From NCBI RefSeq assembly GCF_032854445.1, contig NC_088295.1, forward strand, positions 93,427,805-93,491,804: DNA of 64,000 bases. The letters are read 5' to 3'. The notes beneath the pieces were generated by a model, which saw only the letters and a list, made by a program, of their open reading frames with translations, did no database searches and was not told where the DNA came from. Positions 27,301 to 41,927 of the stretch are shown here, piece after piece; within the stretch, counting starts at the first letter, position 1; each line of letters opens with the position of its first letter. The DNA comes from Liolophura sinensis. Its lineage: Eukaryota; Mollusca; Polyplacophora; Chitonida; Chitonidae. The position numbers and the translations under genes are program-made.

Positions 27301-30300
27301 TGGAAATATCACTTTTTATACATACTGTATTTCATTTATTTATTTATTTGATTCTTAGTTTGTGCAATATTCAAGTTTTCATACAATTATACTACCATTT
27401 GCATACTGTACTTTGCATGAAATGAACTTCACATACTATACCGTGTACACAATGTACACAAGAATTAATATTATGTACTGTACCGTACACGAAAATCAAC
27501 GTTTTATACTGTGACGCACGGGAGATTCATCTTCACAAACTGTACTATACAAAAAATCAGATTTCTGATAGCGTACGGTAGAGAAAATCTTACTTTGGAC
27601 GAGAAATAACTTTTAGCTTTTCTACATATTTACACCCACTACGTATCTTTTGCAGCTGGTTACTGTTACGTGGCAGGCACATGTTACACTCAGGGTCAGG
27701 CACCTCTTGGATTGGATTGCCTACAGTGTGTAACGACGAATCCAGAGGAATTAACAGTTGTATGTAAGTATTCAATGTAGTGCTTCTGGATCACGGGGTT
27801 CCTTGTATTCGGTAAGCAGGTGTGCTCGTTCATCACAGCTTTGTGGATATTCAAAAGGCACGTGTACAGGTTAATCACTGCTATGTGGATATTCAAAAGG
27901 CACGTGTGCAGGTTCATCACTGATATGTGGATGCTAACAAGACACGTGTACAGCTTCATCACTGTTACATGTATCTGGCTATTCAGTAGGCACTACCATG
28001 TGGATGGTCAGAAGACACGTGCATTTCACTTTTACGACGGAGGCCAGCATTATGGAGGAAGGAAAACGAGCAGACCCCAGGGAAACCCACGGCCATGCGC
28101 AGGTTGCTGCGAGGTGCGGTTACATATTGCCGGAGATCACTATGACGTGAGGTTACATACTGTCGCAGATCACTGTGGTGTGTGGGTACATATTGTCGCA
28201 GCTCACTTCACTTGTGGTTACATACTGTTGGAGCTCACTGTGACTGTCCAGTTCTTGGTCACCGAGAGTTTTCCGCGGACCAGCCCATTATGGAATGCGG
28301 TCATACCTGCGATGGTGATGTTTTGTGAAAATAACGTACCTGTTCTGAACTAATGTAGTGTTGGATGAATGTTTCAATTTGCCCTGGCTGATTTAGGGGG
28401 TATTTTCTGGCTTTGGTGGGATCATATATGTGTAAATGTCCATTCGCTAGCTCTGTGTTTACCAAACCATTATAATCGCTTGTAACGACCAAAAGTACCG
28501 AAGCGTGATCAAACCTAACCCATTGTTTACCCATTTTGTTTCATTACAGCTGGCTGTTATATAGACAGTCAGTGCTATGCAGAGGGTGCCCAAGGCCCTC
28601 TGCCATGCCTTCGATGCGATTCGTCACAGAGCCGTACAGAGTGGACAGTCACAAGTACGTTTTTCTTTTCGAATAATATGCACGTTTCACCAAGGTTTGA
28701 ATTGTAGCGTGTCGCCTTCATATATCCTTCAGAGGTTAGAAATATCAAATGCATGCAGTAGACTAAGGATATTCTGGTGTGGCATTTGTCAGAAAATGCG
28801 CATATCTGTATTTCACTGTAACATTGTCTCTTTTCTGGTGTGGCATTTGTCAGAAAATGCGCATATCTGTATTTCACTGTAACATTGTCTCTTTTTTACA
28901 CAACGCAACAAACAACCCATTAAAATAAATCCTCAGGACACATAGCGATACAGACCATATAATTTATTTATTTATTTGATTGGTGCTTTACCCCGTACTC
29001 CAGACCATGTGAAGGTTGTACACTAATTAAATCTATCTAATTATATGACATCATCCTGTAAGACATTGGATTGGACGATAACACGCAGAACTTTCAAACA
29101 TAATGACGCAGGCATACATGGTGAGGCAGCCATGTGCATGGTGAGACAGCCATGTGCATGGTGAGACAGCCCTATGCAAGGTGAGACAGCCCTGTACATG
29201 GTGAGACAGCCATGTACATGATGAGACAACCCAGAACATTGTGAGCCAGCCCTGTGTATAGTGAGACAGCCCTGTGTATAGTGAGACAGCCCTGTGCGTG
29301 GTGAGACAGCCTTACAGGTCTACATTCTGAGACAGCCGTGTATGAGTTGATACAGCCATGTATATGGTGAAAAAGCCCTTTGCATGGTGAGACAGCTCTG
29401 TGCATGGTGAGACAGCCCTGTAAATGGTGACACAACCCTGTACATGACACGATAGGAGCACTCCTGTATGTGGTGACACAACCCTGTACATGACACGATA
29501 GGAGCACTCCTGTATGTGGTGACACAACCCTGTACATGACACGATAGGAGCACTCCTGTATGTGGTGACACAACCCTGTACATGACACGATAGGAGCACT
29601 CCTGTATGTGGTGACACAACCCTGTACATGACACGATAGGAGCACTCCTGTATGTGGTGACACAACCCTGTACATGACACGATAGGAGCACTCCTGTATG
29701 TGGTGACACAACCCTGTACATGACACGATAGGAGCACTCCTGTAAATGGTGACACAACCCTGTACATGACACGATAGGAGCACTCCTGTATGTGGTGACA
29801 CAACCCTGTACATGACACGATAGGAGCACTCCTGTATGTGGTGACACAACCCTGTACATGACACGACAGGAGCACTCCTGTATGTGGTGACACAACCCTG
29901 TACATGACACGATAGGAACACTCCTGTATGTGGTGACACAACCCTGTACATGACACGATAGGAGCACTCCTGTATGTGGTGACACAACCCTGTACATGAC
30001 ACGATAAGAGCACTCCTGTATGTGGCGACACAACCCTGTACATGACACGACAGGAGCACTCCTGTATGTGGTGACACAACCCTGTACATGACACGATAGG
30101 AGCACTCCTGTATGTGGTGACACAACCCTGTACATGACACGATAGGAGCACTCCTGTATGTGGTGACACAACCCTGTACATGACACGATAGGAGCACTCC
30201 TGTATGTGGTGACACAACCCTGTACATGACACGATAGGAGCACTCCTGTAAATGGTGACACAACCCTGTACATGACACGATAGGAGCACTCCTGTATGTG

Positions 30301-33300
30301 GTGACACAACCCTGTACATGACACGATAAGAGCACCCCTGTATGTGGTGACACAACCCTGTACATGACACGACAGGAGCACTCCTGTATGTGGTGACACA
30401 ACCCTGTACATGACACGATAGGAGCACTCCTGTATGTGGTGACACAACCCTGTACATGACACGATAGGAGCACTCCTGTATGTGGTGACACAACCCTGTA
30501 CATGACACGATAGGAGCACCCCTGTATGTGGTGAGACAACCCTGTACATGACACGATAGGAGCACTCCTGTATGTGGTGACACAACCCTGTACATGACAC
30601 GATAGGAGCACTCCTGTATGTGGTGACACAACCCTGTACATGACACGATAGGAACACTCCTGTATGTGGTGACACAACCCTGTACATGACACGATAGGAG
30701 CACTCCTGTATGTGGTGACACAACCCTGTACATGACACGACAGGAGCACTCCTGTATGTGGTGACACAACCCTGTACATGACACGATAGGAACACTCCTG
30801 TATGTGGTGACACAACCCTGTACATGACACGATAGGAGCACTCCTGTATGTGGTGACACAACCCTGTACATGACACGACAGGAGCACTCCTGTATGTGGT
30901 GACACAACCCTGTACATGACACGATAAGATCACCCTTGTATGTGGTGACACAACCCTGTACATGACACGACAGGAGCACTCCTGTATGTGGTGACACAAC
31001 CCTGTACATGACACGATAGGAGCACTCCTGTATGTGGTGACACAACCCTGTGCATGACACGATAGGAGCACTCCTGTATGTGGTGACACAACCCTGTACA
31101 TGACACGATAGGAGCACTCCTGTATGTGGTGACACAACCCTGTACATGACACGATAGGAACACTCCTGTATGTGGTGACACAACCCTGTACATGACACGA
31201 CAGGAGCACTCCTGTATGTGGTGACACAACCCTGTACATGACACGATAAGATCACCCTTGTATGTGGTGACACAACCCTGTACATGACACGACAGGAGCA
31301 CTCCTGTAAATGGTGACACAACCCTGTACATGACACGATAGGAGCACTCCTGTATGTGGTGACACAACCCTGTGCATGACACGATAGGAGCACTCCTGTA
31401 TGTGGTGACACAACCCTGTACATGACACGATAGGAGCACTCCTGTATGTGGTGACACAACCCTGTACATGACACGATAGGAACACTCCTGTATGTGGTGA
31501 CACAACCCTGTACATGACACGATAGGAACACTCCTGTATGTGGTGACACAACCCTGTACATGACACGACAGGAGCACTCCTGTATGTGGTGACACAACCC
31601 TGTACATGACACGATAGGAGCAGTACCCTATGACATTTACGTTGGTATGCAGAAGTATGCCTTTGCAGAGACTCACTTATATTAATCATATTACCAATAA
31701 AGACTGTCACACATTTTAAGTATTTGTGAATTATAGCTTTCTGGCTTTCACATTTACTTGTGATAGCCAGAAAGTTATTTGAACATTTTAACCATATTTC
31801 ATCTTCCTTTTATCTATAGGTGGCTGTTACGTCGATGGTGAATGTCATCCGGAGGGACCAGTTCCTGGTGTTCCGACGTGTATGCAGTGCAACTCGGTCA
31901 TGAGCAAGACTGAGTTCACGATCCAAGGTATCGTATTATGATGTAAATAGTCATTTTCTGTTAGAGGGATACATCGCCGACGGCGAAGAAAGGTTGTTGT
32001 GATTTTAGACGACATTAACATAAAGTTGAGACTTGTTCAGATGTCATGTTTGAGTGTACAATCTTTTGTTTTTAACCAGTTACCTCCCCTTGTCTATGCG
32101 ACGTGAGATGTTCAGCGAGTTTGAAATGTCAGAAACTGTATTTTGTTGTGATTATGCGGCCTACTATGTACTTTATACAGCTTTATCACTATAAAGGAAG
32201 GTCGTATTTGGTTAACTAGAGTTATAATTCGTTTTCAACCTATCGTATGGTTTACATGTGTGATCCACTATAGCCAACGTTGCATTGCGGAAATCTTTGC
32301 GATATCTCATGTTATCTCGTCGAGCAGACGACAGTTAAGACCAGTAATGAATTTCCCCTTATAATTCTGCTAATTGGTAGTTATCGGAAAACATAGGCCC
32401 AGGAGGTATAGTGAGGAGTCAGAGGCAGCTCATTTTTATATTTAGTTGAACCAAATCAAAAATTCTGAATTTCTTTCGGCGATATGTCCCTTTCATGATA
32501 TGTTGTCATTATTAACTCTCTCATCCTTGTATGATCTAAATACTAAACTTAACTTGCAAGACTTTGGAGGGGTTGGTATCATGTTACTCCTGTATTAATG
32601 CCATGTTTACCCTTTTTCGTGTCTTTTTGTGTTTGCATGCTGCGCAACTAGCCCTGTTCTTGTAATTCTTCGGTATCTTGCCATACATAATAATACCTTG
32701 TAGGAGAGGAATAACAGTGATTCTAGAAAACCCATTTATAAACGCATAATCCCCTGGCGGAACAAATCAGTGCATAAATGTACGTGGGTGCATCACTGGA
32801 TGTTTACATTCAATACCTGGATACGCATGTAACTTATACCTAATAAACGTCGGAAAACTTGAGATTAAACCCGGGTCGAATCATACCAAAGACTTCGGTA
32901 CTTGCAGTAGCCTCAACTGGTGCTCAGTTGTCAGTCTAATGGGTGGATCGGGCGGTGGGCGCCTGTAGACCACCTAATACAGCGTAAGTGATGAACCGCG
33001 CAATATGAGGTGTATTACAAGGTAGTCTTGTTAATTCACTTTTCAGTCTCCTGTTGTTTACCTAAAATTCACATCATTCATCGCACATGTTCTGTTACTG
33101 ACTACCGTGGTTTATTGTGCTGTTACAGTCGATCAGTGTTACATTGATGGCCGGTGTTATGCTTTTGATGAAGCGTCACTGGATAATGCATGTAGCAAAT
33201 GCTACCCTGCTGTAAGCAGAACAAGCTTCACAACAACAGGTAAGCAGATCGACTGGTACCACTTCTCCCAGTGAATTTTCTTAAAAATGATGGTGCTTAC

Positions 33301-36300
33301 ACGTGAACACGAGTCTACCTGATAACGCCCTGTTTGCCCTTACATAGTTATCACGCCCATTTTCTTGTCAAACCTTGGTGGTGCATTTTGCTCAGTATTT
33401 ATCACAATTTACAACTTGACTTTATATGTGAATGTTTAACGGGGACATGTATTGCCTGGGCCTCCTTTGCGGAGACACCTGTCACCTCATATCGTCTCAT
33501 TAATCAAATCCTAACGTTATTTTGTAGTTACGGTGTACATGTATGTATTCACATTGTACATGCATGTATTCACCGTGTACATGTTTGTATTTACGGTGTA
33601 CATGTATGTATTCACAGTGTACATGTATGTATTCACCGTGTACATGAATGTATTTACAGTGTACATGTATGTATTCACTGTGTACATGTATGTATTTATA
33701 GTGTACATGTATGTAATTACAGTGAACACGTATGTATTCACGGTGAACATGTATGTATTTACGGTGTACATGTATATATTTCTATATTCCATTGCTGTTT
33801 CGATTTAAATACAACATAATGTTGACGTAAGTTAGGAAAACAATTCAGATTCTCTCTATCCTCATCATTTACACCTGCTTTTTGAGACATCTTGACACTG
33901 GGGTAGCCCTTCATCATCAGTATTGATCCAGTATACACTGATATGCACTGGCATGACTGGAGGTAAACGCCGCAGGCCTACTCATGACTGTTTCACTTTT
34001 ATGCATGGGTATCGCAAACCCACCATCCTTGGCATAGTGCCAAACAAACGCCCTGAATAAAAGGCTCAGCTCACCCATAGCCGTCTTGATTTATGCCTTC
34101 AGCCTGTTTAAAAACATGAGCAATGGTTCACGGGTCGTAGGGGTGGCCCTTTCATGGCAGAGAAAACACTTATGTGACGTATATGTTAAACAGAAAACCA
34201 TTTAACACTGTCCATACAGTTGCTCATTTTTCAAAAATTGAATAATTCAAAATAAATTTATAAATGTGTTCCCCGAATGGACATTGAATCAACGTGTTTC
34301 AAGCAGAAAATATTCTTGTCACTTCAATAGTAATATTAATATAATATTCAATATAATCAATTCAATAATCATTATATTATACTGATACCCTCTAATCACT
34401 TCGGACCACCGTAAAATTTGATGTTTTAAAACCACTTCACTCAGTTGGAAAAGTTCTAAAAAAAATTTTAATATAAAATTGCACTATTTTTATGGACAGT
34501 GTTACATGGTGTTTCGTCTAATATACTAAACCGTATTAAACTACTTGATTAATCATCGTGATTATTCTGTTGTGCCGTGAAGGAGGCTGTTCTATTGGTA
34601 ACCAGTGCGTTCCTGAAGGTGTGGCAGAATCCCCATTAAACTTCTGTCGAGTCTGTGACTCCAGCCTCAACCCAACAGGATACAGCATATCCGATAATGG
34701 TAAGAATACAAACTACCGCACTACTCGTGGACATTAGAATAGAAGAACAGGAAGTCTTTCATTTGTATGAGGCGAAATACATAGAACTGGTACTGCATGT
34801 TTCTTACGAAGAAACGTGTATAACCTCGGTGAGACGTAAAGCAGAGCTGATAGCGATTTGTATGGGGTAGAACACTCAACGGCTGATGAGAAGTAAGAAA
34901 TGTCACTTGCACCTTTGTTCAGATAGCACCAGTTGCCCTACGGCGACAAGAACACAGCGGGTAGCGAAGTGTACCAATCTATAATCTCACATCTGCTATT
35001 TATGCATTAGAGTAAGCATTTAGAAACAAGCAATGCGTGAAATATTTTCCTGAAGTCACAGAGGGTTAAATGTAAAAGCTTGTCCAGAAACCACGAATGG
35101 TGTGTAAAAAGATTTTCCAGAAGTCACTAAGACTGTGCAAAAGCTTGTCCAGAACCCACAAAGGGTGTGTAAAAGCTTTTCCACAAGCCAAAAAGGGTGT
35201 GTGAAAGCTTGTCCAGAAGCCACAGAGGTTGTGTGAAAGCTTGTCCAGAAGCCACAAAGGGTGTGTGAAAGCTTGTCCAGAAGCCACAAAGGGTGTGTCC
35301 CGTATCGGAGAACAAAATGCTGAGGTATAGATGTAATAATGCAGTGAGGAGTTATAATCTACCGTACACGTATCAGAGAACACAATGCTGAGGTATAGAT
35401 ACAATATTGCAATGAGGAGTTATAATCTACCGTACACGTATCGGAGAACAAAATTCTGACGTATAGATATAATAATGCAGTGAGAAGTTATAATCTACTG
35501 TACACGTATCGGAGAACACAATGATGACGTATAGATATAATAATGCAGTGAGGAGTTATAATCTACCGTACATGTATCGGAGAACAAAATGCTGACGTAT
35601 AGATATAATAATGCAGTGAGAAGTTATAATCTACTGTACACATATCGGAGAACACAATGATGACGTATAGATATAATAATGCAGTGAGAAGTTATATTCT
35701 ACTGTACACGTATCGGAGAACACAATGCTGACGTATAGATATAATAATGCAGTGAGGAGTTATAATCTACTGTACACGTATCGGAGAACAAAATGCTGAC
35801 GTATAGATATAATAATGCAGTGAGGAGTTATAATCTACTGTACACATATCGGAGAACACAATGCTGACGTATAGATACAATATTGCAGTGAGGAGTTATA
35901 ATCTACCGTACACGTATCGGAGAACAAAATTCTGACGTATAGATATAATAATGCAGTGAGGAGTTATATTCTACTGTACACGTATCGGAGAACAAAATGC
36001 TGACGTATTGGTAAAATGATGCAGAGTGTTATTTTTTGGGTCCACATGTATCAGAGAACATAAAATATAAAGGTAAACGAAAGCGGTTAATCTTAAATGT
36101 TATTATTGGATGTATATACATCACAGAATATAAGGTAACGGTATACAAAGACACCGAACTGTGACGTGCTATAACCGGGTTTGTACGTGCATGTATCACT
36201 AAAACAAATTGTGGAGTTTGTTATGCCAACAATATGTGCCTATCATGCCTTTTGTAAGTAAGTTTTATAGAGCTGAAGAACGCATTCTGCATGTAATAAC

Positions 36301-39300
36301 ACCTTTTATTTCCATGTTTATACCAGGATGTTTCATTGGAAATCGGTGTTACGTATCTGGCCAGCGCGCCAGCGTCGCCGACTCTTGTCGTACATGTGCC
36401 CCGGCTATATCGAAGTTTGATTTCACAATTACTGGTAAGTAACAAATTCGCATCTTTCTCGGTTACATATATCCCTACGTTTATTTTACATTCACAAATA
36501 GTACTTGGTTGTAAATTCTTTTGCCCTATGTAGCTGGCATGATCAGTTGGACCCTGGGATTCAGAAACTAATACATGTCTTTAAGTTGGACTTAGATTTG
36601 TTTTAGCCTACACTGTATTGTATTGTAAGTTCATCTAAATGTCATATACGTAAACAACATTGCAAACCGACCGTATACAGTGTAACAAATGTGGTAGTAT
36701 GTAATCTATGATACATGGATATACAGTGACAATTGTGGTAGTATGTAATCTATGATATACGGGTATACAGTGTGACATTTGTGGTAGCATGTAATCTATG
36801 GTACACGAGTATACAGTATGACAAATGTGGTTGATTGCAATCTGTGATACAGACCTAGAAAAATATATAGTTTAATAAAAAATACATAGTTTTGGAACTG
36901 TGCACTTACCACTGCCATAAAACGCATAATGTTGCAGGAGGGTGCATTATCAACAATCAGTGTTTCCCGACGAATGCCCAGAGTTCCGATAATCCGTGTA
37001 ACCGGTGCATACCATCATCCAGCCTCTCTGCTTTTACACCAATGTGTGAGTGAAATTACCTTTAATATTGGCTGTCCAGGCACAAACTTGTCAAAGAGTC
37101 TCACAATCTCCGTTTTCCTTAAAAAAAGTGCATCATCTATTTTTCCTGGGCAATTCAAGCTAAGAAAATTTAGACATGACTTCACGTTTTAATGTCAGGT
37201 AGCCAAAAAAACAAAAAATACAGAACTAGAAGAAATCACCATTTGCCATTTTGGTAGTTGTACACACTTGTCCACACGTACACACTTATCATACCACAAC
37301 AGCAAACAGCACACAACTGCTATCCAACTAAATCACTGCGCCAAACAGCACACACCGCGACCAACACATGCAATAACTCCGCCAAACAGCAAACACCACG
37401 GCTAGCCCACAAAATCAAACGCCAAACTGCATACGCTGCAGGTATCATAGAGAATCACTCCACTCAAACTGCACAGGCAACGGCTATCTCAAAGAATCAA
37501 TCTGCAAGTCTGTATATTGCATACACTACAGGTATCCCAAAAATCCCACCGCCGAACTACGTCACACCTAACCTAACACACCACGGCTATATCACTCGGT
37601 CAAATTACACACACCATGGCTATCCCACAGAATCACTTTGCCATACCGCATACACTATTGGTATCCCAAAGAGTCACTTCACCGAACTACGTCACATCTA
37701 CCCCGACACACTACGGCTATCTCAAAGAGTCACTCCACCATATTGCATTCATTACAGCTATCCCAAAAAATCAATTCACCGAACTACATCAGACCTACCC
37801 CAACACACCACGGCTATCTCAAAGAGTCACTCAGCCAAATTACACACACCACGTCTATCCCAAAGAATCACTTCACCGAACTACGTCACATCTACCCCAA
37901 CACACCACGGCTATCTCAAAGAGTCACCCCACCATATTGCATACACTACAGGTATCTCAAAGAATCACTTCACCGAACTACGTCAAACCTACCCCAACAC
38001 ACTAGGGTTATCTCAAAGAGTCACTCGGTCAAATTACACACACCACGGCTATCCCAAAGAATCACTCCGCCATACCGCATCCACGACAGGTATCCCAAAG
38101 AATCACTTCACCGAACTACGTCACATCTACCCCAACACACCACGGCTATCCCAAAGATTCACTCCGCCATACCGCATCCACGACAGGTATCCCAAAGAAT
38201 CACTTCACCGAACTACATCAGACCTAGGCCGACACACCACGGCTATCTCAAAGAGTCACTCAGCCAAATTACACACACCACGGCTATCCCAAGGAATCAC
38301 TCCGCCATACGGCATCCACGACAGGTATCCCAAAAAATCACTTCACCGAACTACGTCAAACCTACCCCAACACACTAGGGTTATCTCAAAGAGTCACTCG
38401 GTCAAATTACACACACCACGGCTATCTCAAAGAGTCACTCGGTCAAATTACACACACCACGGCTATCCCATAGAATCACTCCGCCATACCGCATCCACTA
38501 CAGCTATCCCAAAGAATCACTTCACCGAACTACATCACATCTACCCCAACACACCACGGCTATCCCAAAGAGTCACTCGGCCAAATTACACACACCACGG
38601 CTATCCCATAGAATCACTCCGCCATACCGCATCCACTACAGCTATCCCAAAGAATCACTTCACCGAACTACATCACATCTACCCCAACACACCACGGCTA
38701 TCCCAAAGAGTCACTCAGCCAAATTACACACACCACGGCTATCCCAAAGAATGACTCCGCCATACCGCATCCACGACAGGTATCCCAAAGAATCACCCCA
38801 CCGAACTACATCAGACCTACCCCAACACACCACGGCTATCTCAAAGAGTCACTCAGCCAAATTACACACACCACGGCTATCCCAAAGAGTCACTCGGTCA
38901 AATTACACACACCACGGCTATCTCAAAGAGTCACTCGGTCAAATTACACACACCACGGCTATCCCAAAGAATCACTCCGCCATACCGCATCCACGACAGG
39001 TATCCCAAAGAATCACCCCACCGAACTACGTCAAACCTACCCCAACACACTACGGCTATCTCAAAGAGTCACTCGGCCAAATTACACACACCACGGCTAT
39101 CCCATAGAATCACTCCGCCATACCGCATCCACGACAGGTATCCCAAAGAATCACTTCACCGAACTACATCACATCTACCCCAACACACCACGGCTATCCC
39201 AAAGAGTCACTCAGCCAAATTACACACACCACGGCTATCCCAAAGAGTCACTCAGCCAAATTACACACACCACGGCTATCCCAAAGAATCACTCCGCCAT

Positions 39301-41855
39301 ACCGCATCTACGACAGGTATCCCAAAGAATCACTCCTCCGAACTACACCAGACCTACTCCAACACACCACGGCTATCCCTAAGATTCACTCCGCCATACC
39401 GCATACACTACAGGTATCCCAAAGAATCACTTCACCGAACTACATCAGACCTACGCCGACACACCACGGCTATCTCAAAGAGTCACTCGGCCAAATTACA
39501 CACACCACGGCTATCCCAAAGAATCACTCCGCCAGACCGCATACACTACAGGTATCCCAAAGAATCACTTCACCGAACTACATCACATCTACCCCAGCAC
39601 ACCACGGCTATCCCAAAGATTCACTCCGCCATACCGCATACACTTCAGGTATCCCAAAGAATCACTTCACCGAACTACATCAGACCTACGCCGACACACC
39701 ACGGCTATCTCAAAGAGTCACTCGGCCAAATTACACTAACCACGGCTATCCCAAAGAATCACTACGCCATACCGCATCCACGACAGGTATCCCAAAGAAT
39801 CACTCCTCCGAACTACATCAGACCTACCCCAACACACCACGGCTATCTCAAAGAGTCACTCGGCCAAATTACACACGCCACGGCTATCCCAAAGAATCAC
39901 TTCACCGAACTACGTCACATCTACCCCAACACACCACGGCTATCTCAAAGAGTCACTCGGCCAAATTACACACACCACGTCTATCCCAAAGAATCACTAC
40001 GCCATACCGCATCCACGACAGGTATGCCAAAGAATCACTTCACCTCACTACATCAGACTTACCCCAACACACCACGGCAATCCCAAAGATTCACTCCGCC
40101 ATACCGCATACACTACAGGTATCCCAAAGAATCACTTCACCGAACTACATCACATCTACCCCAACACACTACGGCTATCTCAAAGAGTCACTCGGCCAAA
40201 TTACACACACCACGGCTATTCCAAAGAATCACTCCGCCATACCGCATACACTTCAGGTATCCCAAAGAATCACTTCACCGAACTACGTTACATCTACCCT
40301 AACACACCACGGCTATCCCAAAGAGTCACTCGGTCAAACTACACACACCACGGCTATCCCAAAGAGTCACTACGCCATACCGCATCCACGACAGGTATCC
40401 TAAAGAATGACTTCACCGAACTACATCAGACCTACCCCAACACACCACGGCTATCCCAAAGAATTACTCCGCCATACCGCATCCACGACAGGTATCCCAA
40501 AGGATCAATCCATCGAGTAACGTCACACCTACCCCAACACACCATGGCTATGTCAACGAGTCACTCGGCCAAACTACACACACCACGGCTATCCCAAAAA
40601 GAACTCCACCGAACTACATTACAAGCTAGATTGATCTTTTTTACAAGTGACTTGTTCAATGGTTTTGTTAAGTTACTTTACTGGAGTAATTTGTTTAACA
40701 CCAAAGCTTATATCAGCAGACATACTGCTGCGGGAGTACTGCACTTGCAATATGATTTCTCCCAATCTTAACACTTGTATTCACAGTGCACAAAATGCCT
40801 ACTGTTTGTAGCTCTTTTCCGGTTTTATTAATCCGTGACGTATCAGCAAGATAGGAAAGTTCTTGATATATATCCAGAAAACTAACACCATGAATGATGG
40901 TTGTGTTTCAGCTGGTTGTGCTGTTGGTAATACATGTGTGGACAATGGTCAAACGAATCCGGTGAACCTTTGTGAAAGATGTGACACGAGCAGAACCACC
41001 AATGGCTACAGCCAGACGTTTTACCAAACCATCTTCTCCAGTATGTTATTTTTCCAATTTACTATAGCACGACACATATATAAACATAAACAGTTATAAT
41101 CCTGCAGCTTAGTTTCAGAAGTTGCTTAAGTCTGAAAGACTAAATAATTGGTAAGTTCACTGGTTTATTGATTGGTTAATTACTTGGTATGCAACCCTAG
41201 TAGAGATATCGTTTTACTTATATGACGGCAACGTCAATGAAACTGGTGCAAAAAGAGCACACTTTGCCTTTTAACAGCTCCTGTTATAAAGTCGCTACTA
41301 TCCTCCTGGTCCCTTTCAAAGCTCTCCTTTTTAAGGCCATCGCCTTCCCCCTGGTGCCTTACAGAACTCGAGTTCTGAGGCAAGTGTCCTTCCTGTGGTG
41401 CCTTACAAAGCTTTGGTTTTGAGGCTGCTGCCCATTGCTAGGTGTCCCTGGTGCCTTAGAAAGTACTCGTTTTAAGGCGGCTGTCGTAACTGTTGACGTT
41501 ACAAAGCTCTTGTTTTAAGACCACCGCCTTATCCATCCTTCCTTACAAAACCCTCGTTTTAAAAATGGCTGCCATTTACAAAGTGTTTACACGGCCCCCG
41601 CTTGCAGACCGCTACCCTTCGCAAGTCTATTACGATCCCTTTTTTAAGGTCATTGCCCTTCCCCTGGTGCCTGGTGCTCTCGTTTTAAGACCACTGGAAA
41701 TATTGTGAAAGATACAAAGATTTCAGTTTTTATAGCCTTCGTATTACTGAAAATAAACGGAAAGCTGTAAATAAATTAGACCTTACCATTTAGACGAAAA
41801 ACATCCGAACGGACTTTTAGTATTCATGAAAACTTAAAACATTAAATTTCTTCGA

Positions 41856-41927
<72 letters not shown>

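Noticed and set aside
29172..31710. Antisense ORFs of 152-766 codons as a large repeat protein gene
   Set aside because: They are the same 46-bp satellite read in different frames, lie in an intron of the + strand gene, and have no promoter, signal or unique flanks.
33334..33819. 161-codon Val/His/Tyr-rich ORF and its antisense mirror
   Set aside because: 21-bp satellite open on both strands within an intron.
37258..40302. Sense ORFs of up to 498 codons
   Set aside because: Produced by a 138-bp satellite within the M20-M21 intron; internal copies are frameshifted and the ORFs overlap one another in different frames.
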